Shown here piece after piece: positions 51,410-63,035 of a stretch of 64,000 bases of DNA (positions within the stretch are counted from its first letter, which is position 1; each line of letters opens with the position of its first letter). A program made the translations under genes and the position numbers. Location: positions 20,505,389 through 20,569,388 of the forward strand of contig CM039193.1 in assembly GCA_008360975.2 (NCBI GenBank). The letters run 5' to 3'. The notes under the pieces were generated by a model. That model was not told where the DNA came from and ran no database searches. It saw nothing but the letters and a program-made list of their open reading frames with translations. This DNA comes from Lichenostomus cassidix (taxonomy: Eukaryota; Chordata; Aves; Passeriformes; Meliphagidae).

Positions 51410-51515
51410 ATCCCTGACAGGTTGGAAGGGACTCTAAAGACTATCTGGTTCCACCCCCCTGCCACGAGCACAGACATCTCCCACCAGACCAGAGTGCTCA
51501 GGGAACACTGCCAGG
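51410..51515 (-). mobile_element. CR1 LINE, short eroded 3'-end fragment
   Basis: The plus strand reads agcatccctgacaggttgga, then agggactctaaagactatct, then cccccctgccacgagcacag and ccaccagaccagagtgctca. It is a diverged reverse-complement CR1 terminus of about 105 bp. Confidence 0.85.
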
Positions 51516-51968
51516 CCAGGAAACATTTCCAGGGAAGTGTTCAGGGCCAGGCTAGATGGGGCCCTAAGAGGATCTGAGTATTTTGGAGACTATATGAGAA
51601 ATTAAGATGTAATTTCAGGATGACCTGTTACCACTGACACCACAGGCCTTAGTCCTACCCTTACTTTGCCTGTACCAGCACAAATGTTTGCAAGGCTATT
51701 CAGCGACACCCATTATACCAGTCTGACCCAGGCCAAAACTAATCCACAAAGATCTCATGGAATAATGGAGGATGGTGCTCCCTGAGTGTGAGCACAAATA
51801 ATTAATTTTCTAGTTCTGCAGAAAACTTCATGTGAGGTATTCAGTTTCTTTCAGATAAAAATTAGTATTTATTTGACCCCTGGCTGAAAATCCCTTCTGC
51901 AGATGACTTAAACCAGCACCTTCTTAAACCACAAAACCAACAGGCAGAATACGCAATTCCTTTTCTCT

Positions 51969-54048
51969 TTTATTGCTCCTGCCAATGTGACTACCTTTAC
52001 GCAGGCACATTGCTTTCCTACATTAAAAACAGTTTTATTAATCTGGAAGCAATGTTTTGCCCTCTATCCCTCCTCCTAAGGTTATCCAATTAATACACAG
52101 TTATCCTTTTAAGAAGTTTCCATATTTTCTCTTCAACTTTTTTGTTTTTCAGATCTGTGTAAAGGTTACTTGGCAAGAATACATGCATAGGACATTAAAT
52201 GGAGATCAACCCACCACTAAAAGGTAATGCACATAGAACATAATACAGTACTTTGACATCATTTCAAATAAATACCCACATACAAATGTAGTAATTTTAA
52301 ATGCAACAATATTTCTTATGAATCAATACTGTAACAGAAGATGGAAATATAAGTCCCCACATCTAGGAATAGTAATTTTTTTCCAGCAAACAGAACTCTT
52401 TTCCACACTATCAATATTAGCTCAATTTATACTTTTTTTGAGAAGTGGGAGGGCTCCCCTCCAGCAAGTACCAATTTAATAATCCACATGGGCCTCACCA
52501 AGCCTTGAGAACCTCACATGGCTTGTTGATGCGCTTCTCTGTTTCTGTTTGCTGAAATCACAATTAGATACAACATGCAAAGGAGATCCCGATGTGCTGC
52601 GGCCCAAATCTGCACACAGTGCCGTGGTTCCTGCACCCACCACTGCATACCTCCCCTCCCAGCAACATTCCCGACACATTCCCACATTGATACCATAAAT
52701 GTGGTCATACACTGCTCATCTATTCAACATGAGTCCATTTGGTTCCCAAAATGTAGTCGGGTTTGTTCAGGTTTGTGGTTTTGTTTTTTTCCCTCTATAA
52801 TCCTGAATTTGCAAGGATTTGCATGATGAAATATCATTGACTAACAGAATTTTTTACAATTCCGTGAATATATAATCTCTACAGTAAGACTACCATTAAA
52901 AATGTGCGAAATGGGAGTTCACTTTGCACTTATTGCTCCACATCTTTAACAAATTCCAAACCAGCTATTCCATTCCTCCTACGTGACAGGACTTAGCCTA
53001 TGCTACTCTAAGAGTCTCCCTTCAAATGATCAAAGGCACTACTGGCAATAATGAGTGACAGAAAGGCGCCGATAGATAACACCATATCATTGACCACTTT
53101 AGAATTTTTCTTTCTAAATGTACCATAATTTGGCACAATAAAATGAAAAAGTAACAAAACAATTCCAATTTGGAATTTAACTGGTATAGTTGTATAAAAT
53201 TCTGTTAATCAATAATACTTCAACTTCCTAAAACCCAGGAATTCTGTAATTTATAGGTAACACTACTTATTTAATATTTTTTCAAGTGCCTATTACTGTT
53301 TTAACAAGAGCAAAGTCAAGTTTTCTTCTTGTTACATTGAACTATTCCTAAGAATAATAATACAATATGAAAAAAACCCCAGAATTTGAATACCCTGGAT
53401 TTCTTAATGAACATGGCAGTTAAAAAAAAATCAGTAATTTAAACATATAAAGCGTAACATTTTAATAACAAAAAAGATGCTGAAGCACAGCACATAGTTC
53501 AACAGAGCTCCTGCTTTTTGTTGAAACTATTTTCTAATCACAATCTAGAGCCCCCCCAAAATCTCTGCCACATGCTGATATATAATTCATAAATCACACG
53601 TTCCAAATTGGAGAGAGACTATGAGCACAAACCACTGCATTTATATAAACTCTTCTACATAAGGAATTGAAGAAGCTAAAGAAAAATATCAAAAGTGCAC
53701 AGGTTTAACAATCAGGTAAAAAATGAGCATCTGCAATGAAGTAAATTACTCCATCCAACAGGAGAGCACAGACTAACATGGTAAGCGTTACATTTGAAGT
53801 AGGTTTCTTCAGCACTTGTAAGGTTTCTTACTGCAGCAGCACTTACAGGTAAAGCTTGTTTGTTTTATAACTTCAGACAGAAAGGGAAGGTTTCAGGTAG
53901 TATATAGGAAAAGCTGTTTTCAAAAGTTAGGATCAGGTCAGTGGTTTCCATTCTGTGTGCAATGGGCCACCACTTTGAACCAGAGTGAGGAGGACTAAGA
54001 AATGCTGTTGCACTGTTGAAAAGGCCTTCTCCAGGGACTATTCTACAG
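51969..54048 (-). other. BICD1: BICD1 terminal exon, mostly 3' UTR
   Basis: On the minus strand the intron ends ctattttatttttccatttttcag, a strong polypyrimidine tract and AG at 54050-54049, and the exon begins at 54048 with CTG TAG. Everything left of 54043 is therefore 3' UTR. The region down to about 52 kb is free of recognised repeats. AATAAA signals on this strand occur at 52039-52034, 51974-51969 and about 51873-51868; the first recognised repeat, a CR1 fragment, lies beyond them. I set the end at the middle signal. The true cleavage site would be 10-30 nt further left, and a different or additional site is possible. Confidence 0.65.
54043..54048 (-). CDS. BICD1: BICD1 last codon and stop (Leu-TAG)
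   Basis: The penultimate exon ends on a complete codon (Pro-Ser, AGT | GTAAGT), so the next exon is read in phase 0. The first acceptor of good quality downstream on the same strand gives CTG TAG, that is, a C terminus ending Pro-Ser-Leu. I recall a mammalian BICD1 isoform ending the same way (from memory, unverified). A terminal coding exon of just one sense codon is small enough to be missed by automatic gene prediction, which is why it is recorded here separately. Confidence 0.7.
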   Translation of the reverse strand: M

Positions 54049-57000
54049 CTGAAAAATGGAAAAATAAAATAGCATTAGAAAAAAAACCCCAGTGTTTATT
54101 TCTCAGTCAACTGAAAACTTAACTCCATGTGCTGCACAGACAGGTTAGTTGGCTGAGGGTCTGTTAGCTGATTGGGGGAACAGCAGCCACTCCAGCTCAC
54201 ATATGGCTTTCCACCAGGTGAACAAGGCTTCATGGGTTCAGCCTGGAAGCAACGCTTTGCAGAAAGAAGGATTCTTACAAGTACTGAATAAAGCTTTGCT
54301 CTTCAAGCATGGGTTAAAAGCAGTGAGTGTGCAAGAAATGTTTTCAGTGAAGCTTTAGGTTCTCTAGAAACATGCAGGTCAGTATATCATGCAGGCCTAT
54401 GCAGAGAATCATTGAGAAGAGCCTGCTTGCAGAGGTAGGTGATGGCTTAAGGAATTTTCCATGCTTTACCCCAACCCACTGAGACTGATATGAAAGACTT
54501 ACAGCAAATTAATGTCTCAAGAAATTGTAATAAAGAATTAAATATTATCTAAAAATACAAACAGCAGGATCAAGTCACTTTACACCATTCCTCAGTTCTT
54601 TTTCTGACAGGATAAACCATAACCATGATAGACTTAAAAAGCAGTCAGGCTGGCTCTTATGCTTTTTAAATATTTGCTGAAATTACTGAAGATGGAAATT
54701 ATCACTATCACTATTGGGCTAATAGCAAAATTGTTCATAGTCAGAACTGAAAGAATATGCCAAGCCTGATAGCAATGGTCAGTGTCTGGTAACATTGAAA
54801 TTGTTACAGAAAATTGCAACTAATTTGAAAAGAACCCTAACAATGTATTCAATTAGTTTTTCCAGTTTACCTTCTTGACATTAGTATTTCGTAAAAGTAC
54901 TGCCATTAGAGACATAGAAGCAGTGAAAACTATGTTAAAGCTCCCTGCTATGGTGGAAAAAGAATTTTTACTGAGTCTATTAGAGCAGAGAAAGTTAGCA
55001 CTCAAAAGCCTGCTTTCAACATGTATTTTTAAATTGTACTTATTGCAGGAAAAAGAAGAATGAAGGCCTTTTGGAAGATTGTGCAGCAAAGAGAAAAGCA
55101 GGACTGAAAATTATAAAAGATGTCTCTTCTAAAATATCAAACCTGCTATTTAGCAATATTAAAGCTCAAATTCAGGAAAATGCAGTATTTTCTAAAAGAA
55201 GTAATAACAGACACACAGGGCCTAGTTTCTAAAACCAGAATTGCAATTTGTTTAAACCCTAAGCAGTGATATTTGAGCAATGTATTAGAATTGAATCACT
55301 TGGGGGTTTTTCCTTCCTCTCAAGATCAATAAACGCAATTCTGGCTCTGGGCTGCAGCATTTCTATGGCTCCCAGCTTTGTAGCAAAGTTCCATGTGTTT
55401 AAAATCTCACTGTATTAATTTAGAAGACTACCCCCCAACAAGCCTAAAAATACCCAGGAAGCCAAAATCCCCCATGTTTTCCTCTCAGTCGGAAAACCAG
55501 CTGTGCTCTTATTAGCTTCTGTTAGCACTGGGGTATCTCCTGAGTGCACACGGACAGCGTGCAGAGCAAGCTGTGAGCATCAACAGAGACGGGCAGAGGA
55601 GCAAAACCACAGCACAGGGTTAGAATGGCTTTGGGAACTGCACTATTGAGCACTCACCGGCACAGGCTCGCATTGCTTTTAGTAACACTATAGGCGTACA
55701 AAAGTATTTGAAAGAGTACAAAATGAACAGGGCTTTACATTAAAATAAAGTCTGAGGCTAGGCACTTCAAATACTGGGTTAAACAAAGCTGTGCCTTTCA
55801 GTGCTCCACAAATTTTCCACAATTTTAGAAGGAACATTTTCAATCTTTTTCTCTTATGTAGGCACCAATTATAAAGTACACTTTTATACTATAGAACTTA
55901 TTGTAATTAAGTGGCTAAAAATGCCCCTTAAAAGTTCAATAGCAGACAAAGATTTATTTGTTTTTAAAGATTAATATATGCACTAAGCTACTTCATAAAT
56001 CATTATTAGCAGGATGATCTGGATCAATTTCCTGTGCCTCTAACGTAGAGCCCTGTGAAACACATGGCTTGCACATGGAATGCAGTATATTCTGTGTACT
56101 TAGAAAAATGATCAGAGCTCTAAAATGCTACCTATTTAGGTTAATACTGAGAGCTGAGAAAAACTGTTTGTGACCAACAATGCTAGACCATAGTCACATT
56201 AATTCTACACATACAAACTGTTGTGGCTACAGGCTCTTTCCTGTACAGGATATCTCAGACAGGTTCTTTCGAAAGAGTTATGCTTGCAAGGAGCAACATA
56301 AGACCACAAAGGTCCTTTCAGGACATAACCTCTTAAAGTGGAACTGTCTACCAGGCAGGATCCCAATTCTTAACATTTTATATTTTGTATACGATGGAGT
56401 AAATATTGCATATTTTTAATATAAATGTGCAAGTTTCTTCTGATTATCCCTCTGAGGAGAGGGATGCAGAGTGTAAATAACGTACCAAGTTTTTTCTAGC
56501 TTTTATAGCCTATAAAAGCTTTAGACTTTGGTCAGTGGTGATACAAAAGCAAGTATTTAACATCCACTACAACAGGCAGATTAAGTTTGACTCCAGCTTC
56601 CAAATGCCCTGCATTCCCAAGACATAGCTCTAATTTTAACCTTTGCTTTTCACCACTTCTTAAGCCACAGTTACAATGAAGGTTTTCTGTTTGTTTTTGC
56701 TTATGAAAGCATTTACTGAAGTATGCTGCAACCCTGGAGGATCACATTTGTGCTATACGAACTACGGTAAGTAACACCAGATATATACTCTATCAGGTGT
56801 TCTCTGAACACTTACCATAAACAACAAATCCCAGACATGTTAATTGTGGAAAAAACTAATTGCTTTCCACTATTAACTTGTTAATAGCATCCCCATACTT
56901 ACGCATTAGTTACAGTTAAGACCGCCATAATACAATCTGTATTACCTGGTTCAACAACACACTAGTACAAGTCAACTCACTGTGACATTAGATAGTGGGG

Positions 57001-57158
57001 ATTTATGCTGACAGTTACAGCATAAAAGAAGATGCAGGATATGGTTTTACTAGATATCTGTCCTAGTCACAACAGATTTTATATTTGTCACTACAAAACA
57101 CCTGGTTGTTCAGGACAGATCCTTCAGACCTGTCTCCACAGGACCAAATGTGACTTAC
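54049..57158 (-). other. BICD1: BICD1 last intron
   Basis: Bounded by GTAAGT (57158-57153) and the polypyrimidine-AG at 54050-54049, length about 3.1 kb. Contents are AT-rich. A patch at about 54140-54360 has LTR-like features (ctgaataaagctttgctctt) but no ends or duplication could be set. No other coding sequence is seen apart from the read-through extension at its 5' edge. Confidence 0.65.
57063..57158 (-). CDS. BICD1: BICD1 alternative C-terminal extension (donor not used)
   Basis: If the GTAAGT donor at 57158 is skipped, the reading frame continues for 31 codons ([13 protein letters not shown]... to ...KICCD) and stops at TAG (57065-57063). The last third, [10 protein letters not shown]..., is very close to an alternative BICD1 C terminus that I remember from mammals (memory only, not checked). 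If that is right, the extension is a conserved alternative end and not chance read-through. It is rich in Cys and Ser and leaves the coiled coil. Its own 3' UTR and poly-A site would lie to the left within the intron; I could not fix one. Confidence 0.6.
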   Translation of the reverse strand, partial: VSHIWSCGDRSEGSVLNNQVFCSDKYKICCD

Positions 57159-57369
57159 ACTGGGGTTACTGCCCTTGGCTTTGGAGGCAGACTTTGTGCG
57201 CACCCTTTTGGACTGCTCGTGGTCCAGTTCCAAATGTTCCAGGCGCTGGGTCAAGGCCAGTTTCTGCTGGATAGCCATCCGAAGCAAGGAGTTCAGAGTC
57301 TTCTTCTCATCCTCGGCTGCTGCAAGTTGCCGCTGCATTTCATCCAGCTGTGTGACATATTCATCGCAT
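57159..57369 (-). CDS. BICD1: BICD1 penultimate exon (end of the C-terminal coiled coil)
   Basis: The 211-nt exon has an acceptor of cactgcag | A at 57370 and a donor AGT | GTAAGT at 57158. One base completes a split Arg codon, then come 70 codons. They begin [20 protein letters not shown] and continue through [20 protein letters not shown] and [11 protein letters not shown], ending in a Lys/Ser-rich tail ([18 protein letters not shown]). This is the end of the Bicaudal-D C-terminal coiled coil, with regular Leu/Met heptads. BICD proteins join dynein-dynactin to cargo through this C-terminal region, which binds RAB6 on Golgi vesicles. LELDHEQ followed by a basic tail favours BICD1 over BICD2 (LEFDHEQ with an RSKGK tail, from memory). 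Upstream exons lie beyond the right edge of the window or in unseen intronic stretches. Confidence 0.9.
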
Positions 57370-59471
57370 CTGCAGTGAAATACATAAATCTTTAGCAATC
57401 CTGGTTCCATTATGAACATAAATCTCTTGTGTCCAGCCTATACAGCAGTGATAGCTTTGCAGCTGCTTCCATACACAGTCTTAAATAGACACCTCAACCA
57501 AACTTGTAGAAAACTACAACTATTTTTCACTGGGGTTCCTAAAACCCCATACTCAGCACTTAATGTTAGTGCCTTTCAAGATGGTGTGTAATTAACAGCC
57601 TCCTTGGAGAGTGGAAGTATGGAGCCTGATGTAACTGTACTCATGTCTGAATGTCAGTGAGATGTCCTCCCATTGCAAGTAGACCCCATGCAGTCATACT
57701 ACTTTTATCTCTGATTACAGAGATCACTGTGGTTCTAAGCTTCAGGCTGTAAAGGGTCTGAAGGCAGCAACACGAATGTTGTGAAATGGCCAGTGCTAGA
57801 ACGGCCATTAATACCAGTTGATGAGCACCTGAACTGTGCCATTTGTTACATTACACAAAGTCCAAATAACAAATCTCCAGTGGTGACTGAACAGCATTAT
57901 TAAAAACAAGCATCTTTCAGAATTCTACTTTAACCTGCTCTAATTATGCAATAAATAGTGGCTATCTTCTCAATAGCAAGGGGCCTTTATATAATTGTTC
58001 TCACCATCAAAATCAATTTTAGAACAATTAAAGGAACTGAATTAGTGGGAAGGCTGCGGTAAAGCTGTATGAATTCCTCAAGCTGTTCCATCTACAGTCA
58101 TTGTCACTGAGCCTGGAAGCTGATTAACTTGCACCATGAGCAACTTAAAAAATTAAAGTCTACATGTAGGTCATATTTACTGCACAAACAGTTATGCATG
58201 TGGGTAGAGAAATAAATATTCATAGAAACCAGCTGGAATTTACCATCTGTAAAGTACAGCTTCTCCATAAAAGCAAAAATACCAGCAGAGAAACTCCTTT
58301 TAATATTGAAATGGAAAAGCCCCTGACTTTAAGGGACATTTATCATCATTAAGTAATGTAAGGCAGAATGGAAAAAAACCCACCACAAAACAAAACTGCA
58401 TGGATATGCAGATTCATCAGCTGTGCTTATACTATCCAGCCTCAAATTCTGCTCTGCATACTTTAAACAGCAGGATTAGGCCTATATTCCTAACTATATT
58501 TGCTTAAGAATATAAATAGCAAGAAGAAAAAAACCAGAATTTTATTTTTGAATACATAGAGAGATTAAACAGTAACTCAGAGATATAAATATAAAACTTC
58601 ATGAAATATAACTGCACAGCAGCTTTACAGACCAGAAAGTTTGGGGTGCCCATGTGCACAGGAATCTGTCCCCTCACACCTCTGGGCATCTCACTAATTT
58701 TTCTGAGTTCCTCACAGCCTCTCCCAGACTGTGCAGCCCAGGGGAAAACAATATGTGAGGGATCTTTCTTTTAAAAAAAACAAACCCAGGAACGTCAAAC
58801 TTGTTGGGACACCAACATCTGCCCTTCTCAGACGGACCTACACCACTACACCAACTCCTACCATCCAGGGAATGGAAGCCAGACTCAGGGCCATATCGTG
58901 TCCCATTAACCCATTTCAGCGCTAGAGATGAACAGAGATTGAAACAGCCCTAGGAAGTCTGAAAAGGCTAAAATAATCTTGAAAGAATAAGAGTACTCCC
59001 CTTAGGCAGTGTGTCACCAGCTTCAGCAGGAGGGCGTGGCCACAAAACTGAACAGCTCCCAGCATCCTACTGACCCTGTGCCCTGCTGCTCCAGATGCCA
59101 GGTGTTTTCTTCCCTTGGGGGTGGGAGCAAGGCACAGGCTAAATATTCCTGGGAGGTTTGAGACACTGTTGGGTTTCCCTCCAGCTTTCAAACACTCATG
59201 ACATCTGAGGTGTAAGGCCAAGTCTGGTTATACCAGAAGTGACCTTTCTGCTTTCTCTTCTGTGCACACCTCAAACCTGATTCCTTCCAAGCTCCACTAC
59301 TGCAAACCAGGGGGATGTCCAGAATAGCATTACCAATTCCTTGAGGAATGGAATGTAATTGCTTCAGCAAAATATGATCTGGCACTGGAGTGACCTGTCC
59401 CTGTTCCCCTTGTTTCAAGCTCAGTATTACCCTCCCAAAAGATTAGGGCAATGTAAAAATAGGGGGAGGTT

Positions 59472-59485
59472 CCCCCCCCCCCCCC
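59472..59485. repeat. Poly-C run (C14)
   Basis: Fourteen consecutive C after a short purine-rich stretch; likely length-variable. Confidence 0.9.
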
Positions 59486-62400
59486 TTTTCCAGCTTCTTT
59501 TTTGTGAATCAAAACATATCCACATTTTTGTACAGAACACAAAGTTAATGTAGGTCCAAAACTTTCAGCTCAGTGAAGTAGTGTCAAGATTGCTGCTGTG
59601 TTGATTTGACTTGCAGCAGAGAAGTGTTAGTCCAGGCCAGCCAAAGCAAGGGGGGCGGATCTCTTAATCCCCACCCCACCTGGAACAAAAAGATAAGGAA
59701 GTGAAAACAAAACCACTGCAGTAAAGCAGAACAAGGACTTCCCACACACTCTTACTTACGTTCTGGTATCATTGCTGCCTCTTGATCAAGCACAGCTAGT
59801 TGCGCCAAAGCCAATGGCTGATTGGTGACACAGACAAATGCCTGGCATAGTCTAGAAAGCAGCAAAGTCTTTCCCATGTGAGCCAAGCTGTAATTGAAGC
59901 CAGGATTTTGACTCCAAAAGATTATTTTAGCAAGTCATTATCTCATAGAGTTTACTGTTAGCACAACTGTTTACAACATCAACTGACTGTCCTTAGACAA
60001 GGTATTCACTATTTCAAATACCTAAATTGGTTGTTTGTTTTTTTGTTTTCCACAAAACTTTATTCAGGGAGTTTTTCCTTTTTTCCCAACAAAAGGGAAT
60101 TTTTATCAGTAGCATACATGCAGCTGCTGTTTTTAACCGTACCTGAGTGACTGTTCTCTCCTACAGAAGAAATGACTCAGGAGAGACAAGAGCATTAACT
60201 ACGCTGCCTACACACCATCCTGTATCCTGAACCTGCCTTCCTGAAATTTTAATCCAAAAAGGAATCATATAGTCTCAAACTCAAACCTTTTCCTGATGCA
60301 AGCAGAGCCATCCAAGATCAAGGAACACCACACTGTGCAAACCACTACAATAATTTACTGGAATGAAGGGGCGAGAAGTTTCCAAGAAGCGGCTGTAGAT
60401 GTTGCACGCAGAGGTGGACGGGGATCTACCCCATTTTCTTCCTTCGTGCTACTTGCTGACTCTCAATTTAACTTTCTCAAAAAATCCCAAAACAAAACCC
60501 AGTAATGTAGCCTCCCTAAGCATCTAGGATGACACAGGGTCTGGACCTGCTTTAGCTGGCAGCAGCAGCTATTGCAGCATATCTTTGTGCTCTGTTAAAG
60601 TGTATTTTCACTGCTTTGTTTGACAAAACAATAAAAGCTCCTTGCCTTTTACAATTCCATTTGCCATGCTACTTCCCAGCTATATATTCAATAACATCAG
60701 AATTGAAGATGTCTTTGTTTTAAGAACACCTTTGAAAGAAAATAATTTCACTTTCATACTTTTAGGAAGAATATGAAATTAGCATAAGCCTGTTATACTT
60801 TCACACATTCACAGCTTTTAGTAGATAGTGAACATAAAACTTTAATGTTGCCCATTTTCTTACTATGGGTAATTAACAACAACACAAATAAAGCAGCTTA
60901 GGGAAACATCAACTAGATTTTTAGAAACAACACAAGCTATACACACATATCTACACAGAGGAAAAAAACATTTTGAGTGTTAAATATAATGATAAGAAAT
61001 AAAAACTAAATCTTCTAAAACACCTTCTGAAGTCAAGTTATTGAAAAACATAACTTGGCATTTTCCAAAACTGCATACCACTGCTTCCCACAAACACTGC
61101 TTGTGCCTTACAGACACTGCTTGTGTTCTCCAGACCAGTTTAAGTAAGGGTCAGCATGTAATAGTTTTAATATCATTTGTAAGCAAATTCACTAGTGAAT
61201 CAAGCTCTGTTCCAGGAAAAAAAAAACAAAGAAGTGATGTAACCAAATGCACCTGGGCATAATTGTATTTTTCCTCTCTTCTCTGCAATCAATGAGGATC
61301 ATGTGACAACTTCCAAGGAAACAAGACAAGTGACTCAACAGTGACTGAAGGAGGCATTAGAGAGAAGCATCAACTACTTCTACATCAAGAGATTAAACTG
61401 TCAACCCACTAAGGCAATTCAAACATGGAAGATTAAAACCACAATTTCTCAGCTTTATTATAAACTGGGAAACGTATTAGCAGAGACACAGTTAAAATGA
61501 GATGTCAATGAGCACTGATTGCATTCAACTGTAAGAGATCAGCCACCTGCTGTTTCTAACTCAACCTTTATATTAGGAATTAATACTAAAGACTGATTTT
61601 TAACACCTTACCCCTACCTTTTCCTTACCCCAACCTCTGGTGAAAATCAGCTCATCTGCAGAGAAAGCAGTAATTTGTGTTACCAGAGGAACACAGGGAA
61701 GAAAGAAGGTTATGGCAGCAATAAAGCAACTGAAGCTCCTTTCACAAGGTCCCTTCTGGTATGCCTGTGTGCCACATTTGGTGTACCGGAGCTGGGCTCC
61801 TCAGCACCCAGGGGAGTTTTGGAAGCAGCCTGTACACAACTTGGATGTGTAAGTCGAAGAACAGAAGGATGTTACTAGGGACTGACAGCAGAAGACAAGC
61901 ATGTCTTCAGAAAGCAGGTAATTTCTATGATCTCGTGCAATCTGCCTGAGCTGGTCTTCTCTGAAGGAACTCACACTGGACAGAGTTTTACATAGCCATA
62001 AAACCAAGCAGATTTATGTTTTACAAAGTTGTGAAGCAGAGGTATTAAAAGGCATAACCCCATGTGAGCATGCTCCTGGCAAGTGAATTTGCCATGTGCT
62101 CTATTCCAAGAGCAGCTATGCCAGAACTCACACAAATCCAATGGCAGGAGCCAGGCCCTCTGCCAGGTCAGTATCTTTGAGACATCCTGACTAAGTAGAC
62201 TAAGTTCATCTCTTGCCTGGGTTTGCAGATCCAAACTCCAGTAACGTGTTTTTCACAAAATCCTGAAGAACAAAACACAGCACAAATCCTGAAGAATGCA
62301 GAAAGAAGAACCCCCTAGATTTAGGCTGTTTAGGATAATAAATAAGCAGATTCAAGGGGATATCAATGGCAACCATAGCCAATTGATAATTTGTAATTAC

Positions 62401-63012
62401 TTCCGCAATACCTTGCACAGAAAACTCACTGGAGTTGTATATTTGAAAGATATAATCCCTGTGCTTTTTATATTCCTAATTCACTGTGATTTTCACTACA
62501 GAGAGTGGTTTATATCCAGGTATAGTTTTCCAGAATCTCTATAATCAATCATGTGTAATCAATATGCATTAGTAAAAGGTATTAAATGAATTAATCAGAC
62601 CACAAATCTCTCCTGTAGTTTGAAACAGCTACAGACAGACAGCCCCTTAGTGCTGGACATCACAGCTCTTCTCAATTTCCACCAATAAAAACTCTCAAGA
62701 AGAGATGATAAACTTATATGGCAAAGTCCCTCCTCCTAGAATTCAAAAGAAAACTCCTTTCTTTTTTTATAGATAAAGGTTAAAAGTAATAGTCCTATGC
62801 TACTAGATTAGAAGTGTAAAGCTGTCACACAGGGAGAACATTTCTCCCAGTTCTGAATCAAAGGAGTGGCAGGGGTGGATGATCTAATTCCAAGCTCTTC
62901 AGCTCTCTCCACCTCACACCACCCAAGCTGTGCATGTGCTTTGCTTTTTACAACCTACAAAAACTGACACTTTCTATGAATTATCAAACAAAACCAGACT
63001 TGTCAATCTAAA

Positions 63013-63035
63013 ACAAGTAGACAAGTAGACAAGTA
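63013..63035. repeat. Tandem repeat, ACAAGTAG x ~3
   Basis: Two full and one nearly full 8-bp unit in direct tandem; a small microsatellite. Confidence 0.85.

Noticed and set aside
54144..54360. LTR-like patch with AATAAAGC in the BICD1 last intron
   Set aside because: Suggestive 3'-end sequence, but no TG/CA ends or target duplication could be placed, so it was not called as an element.
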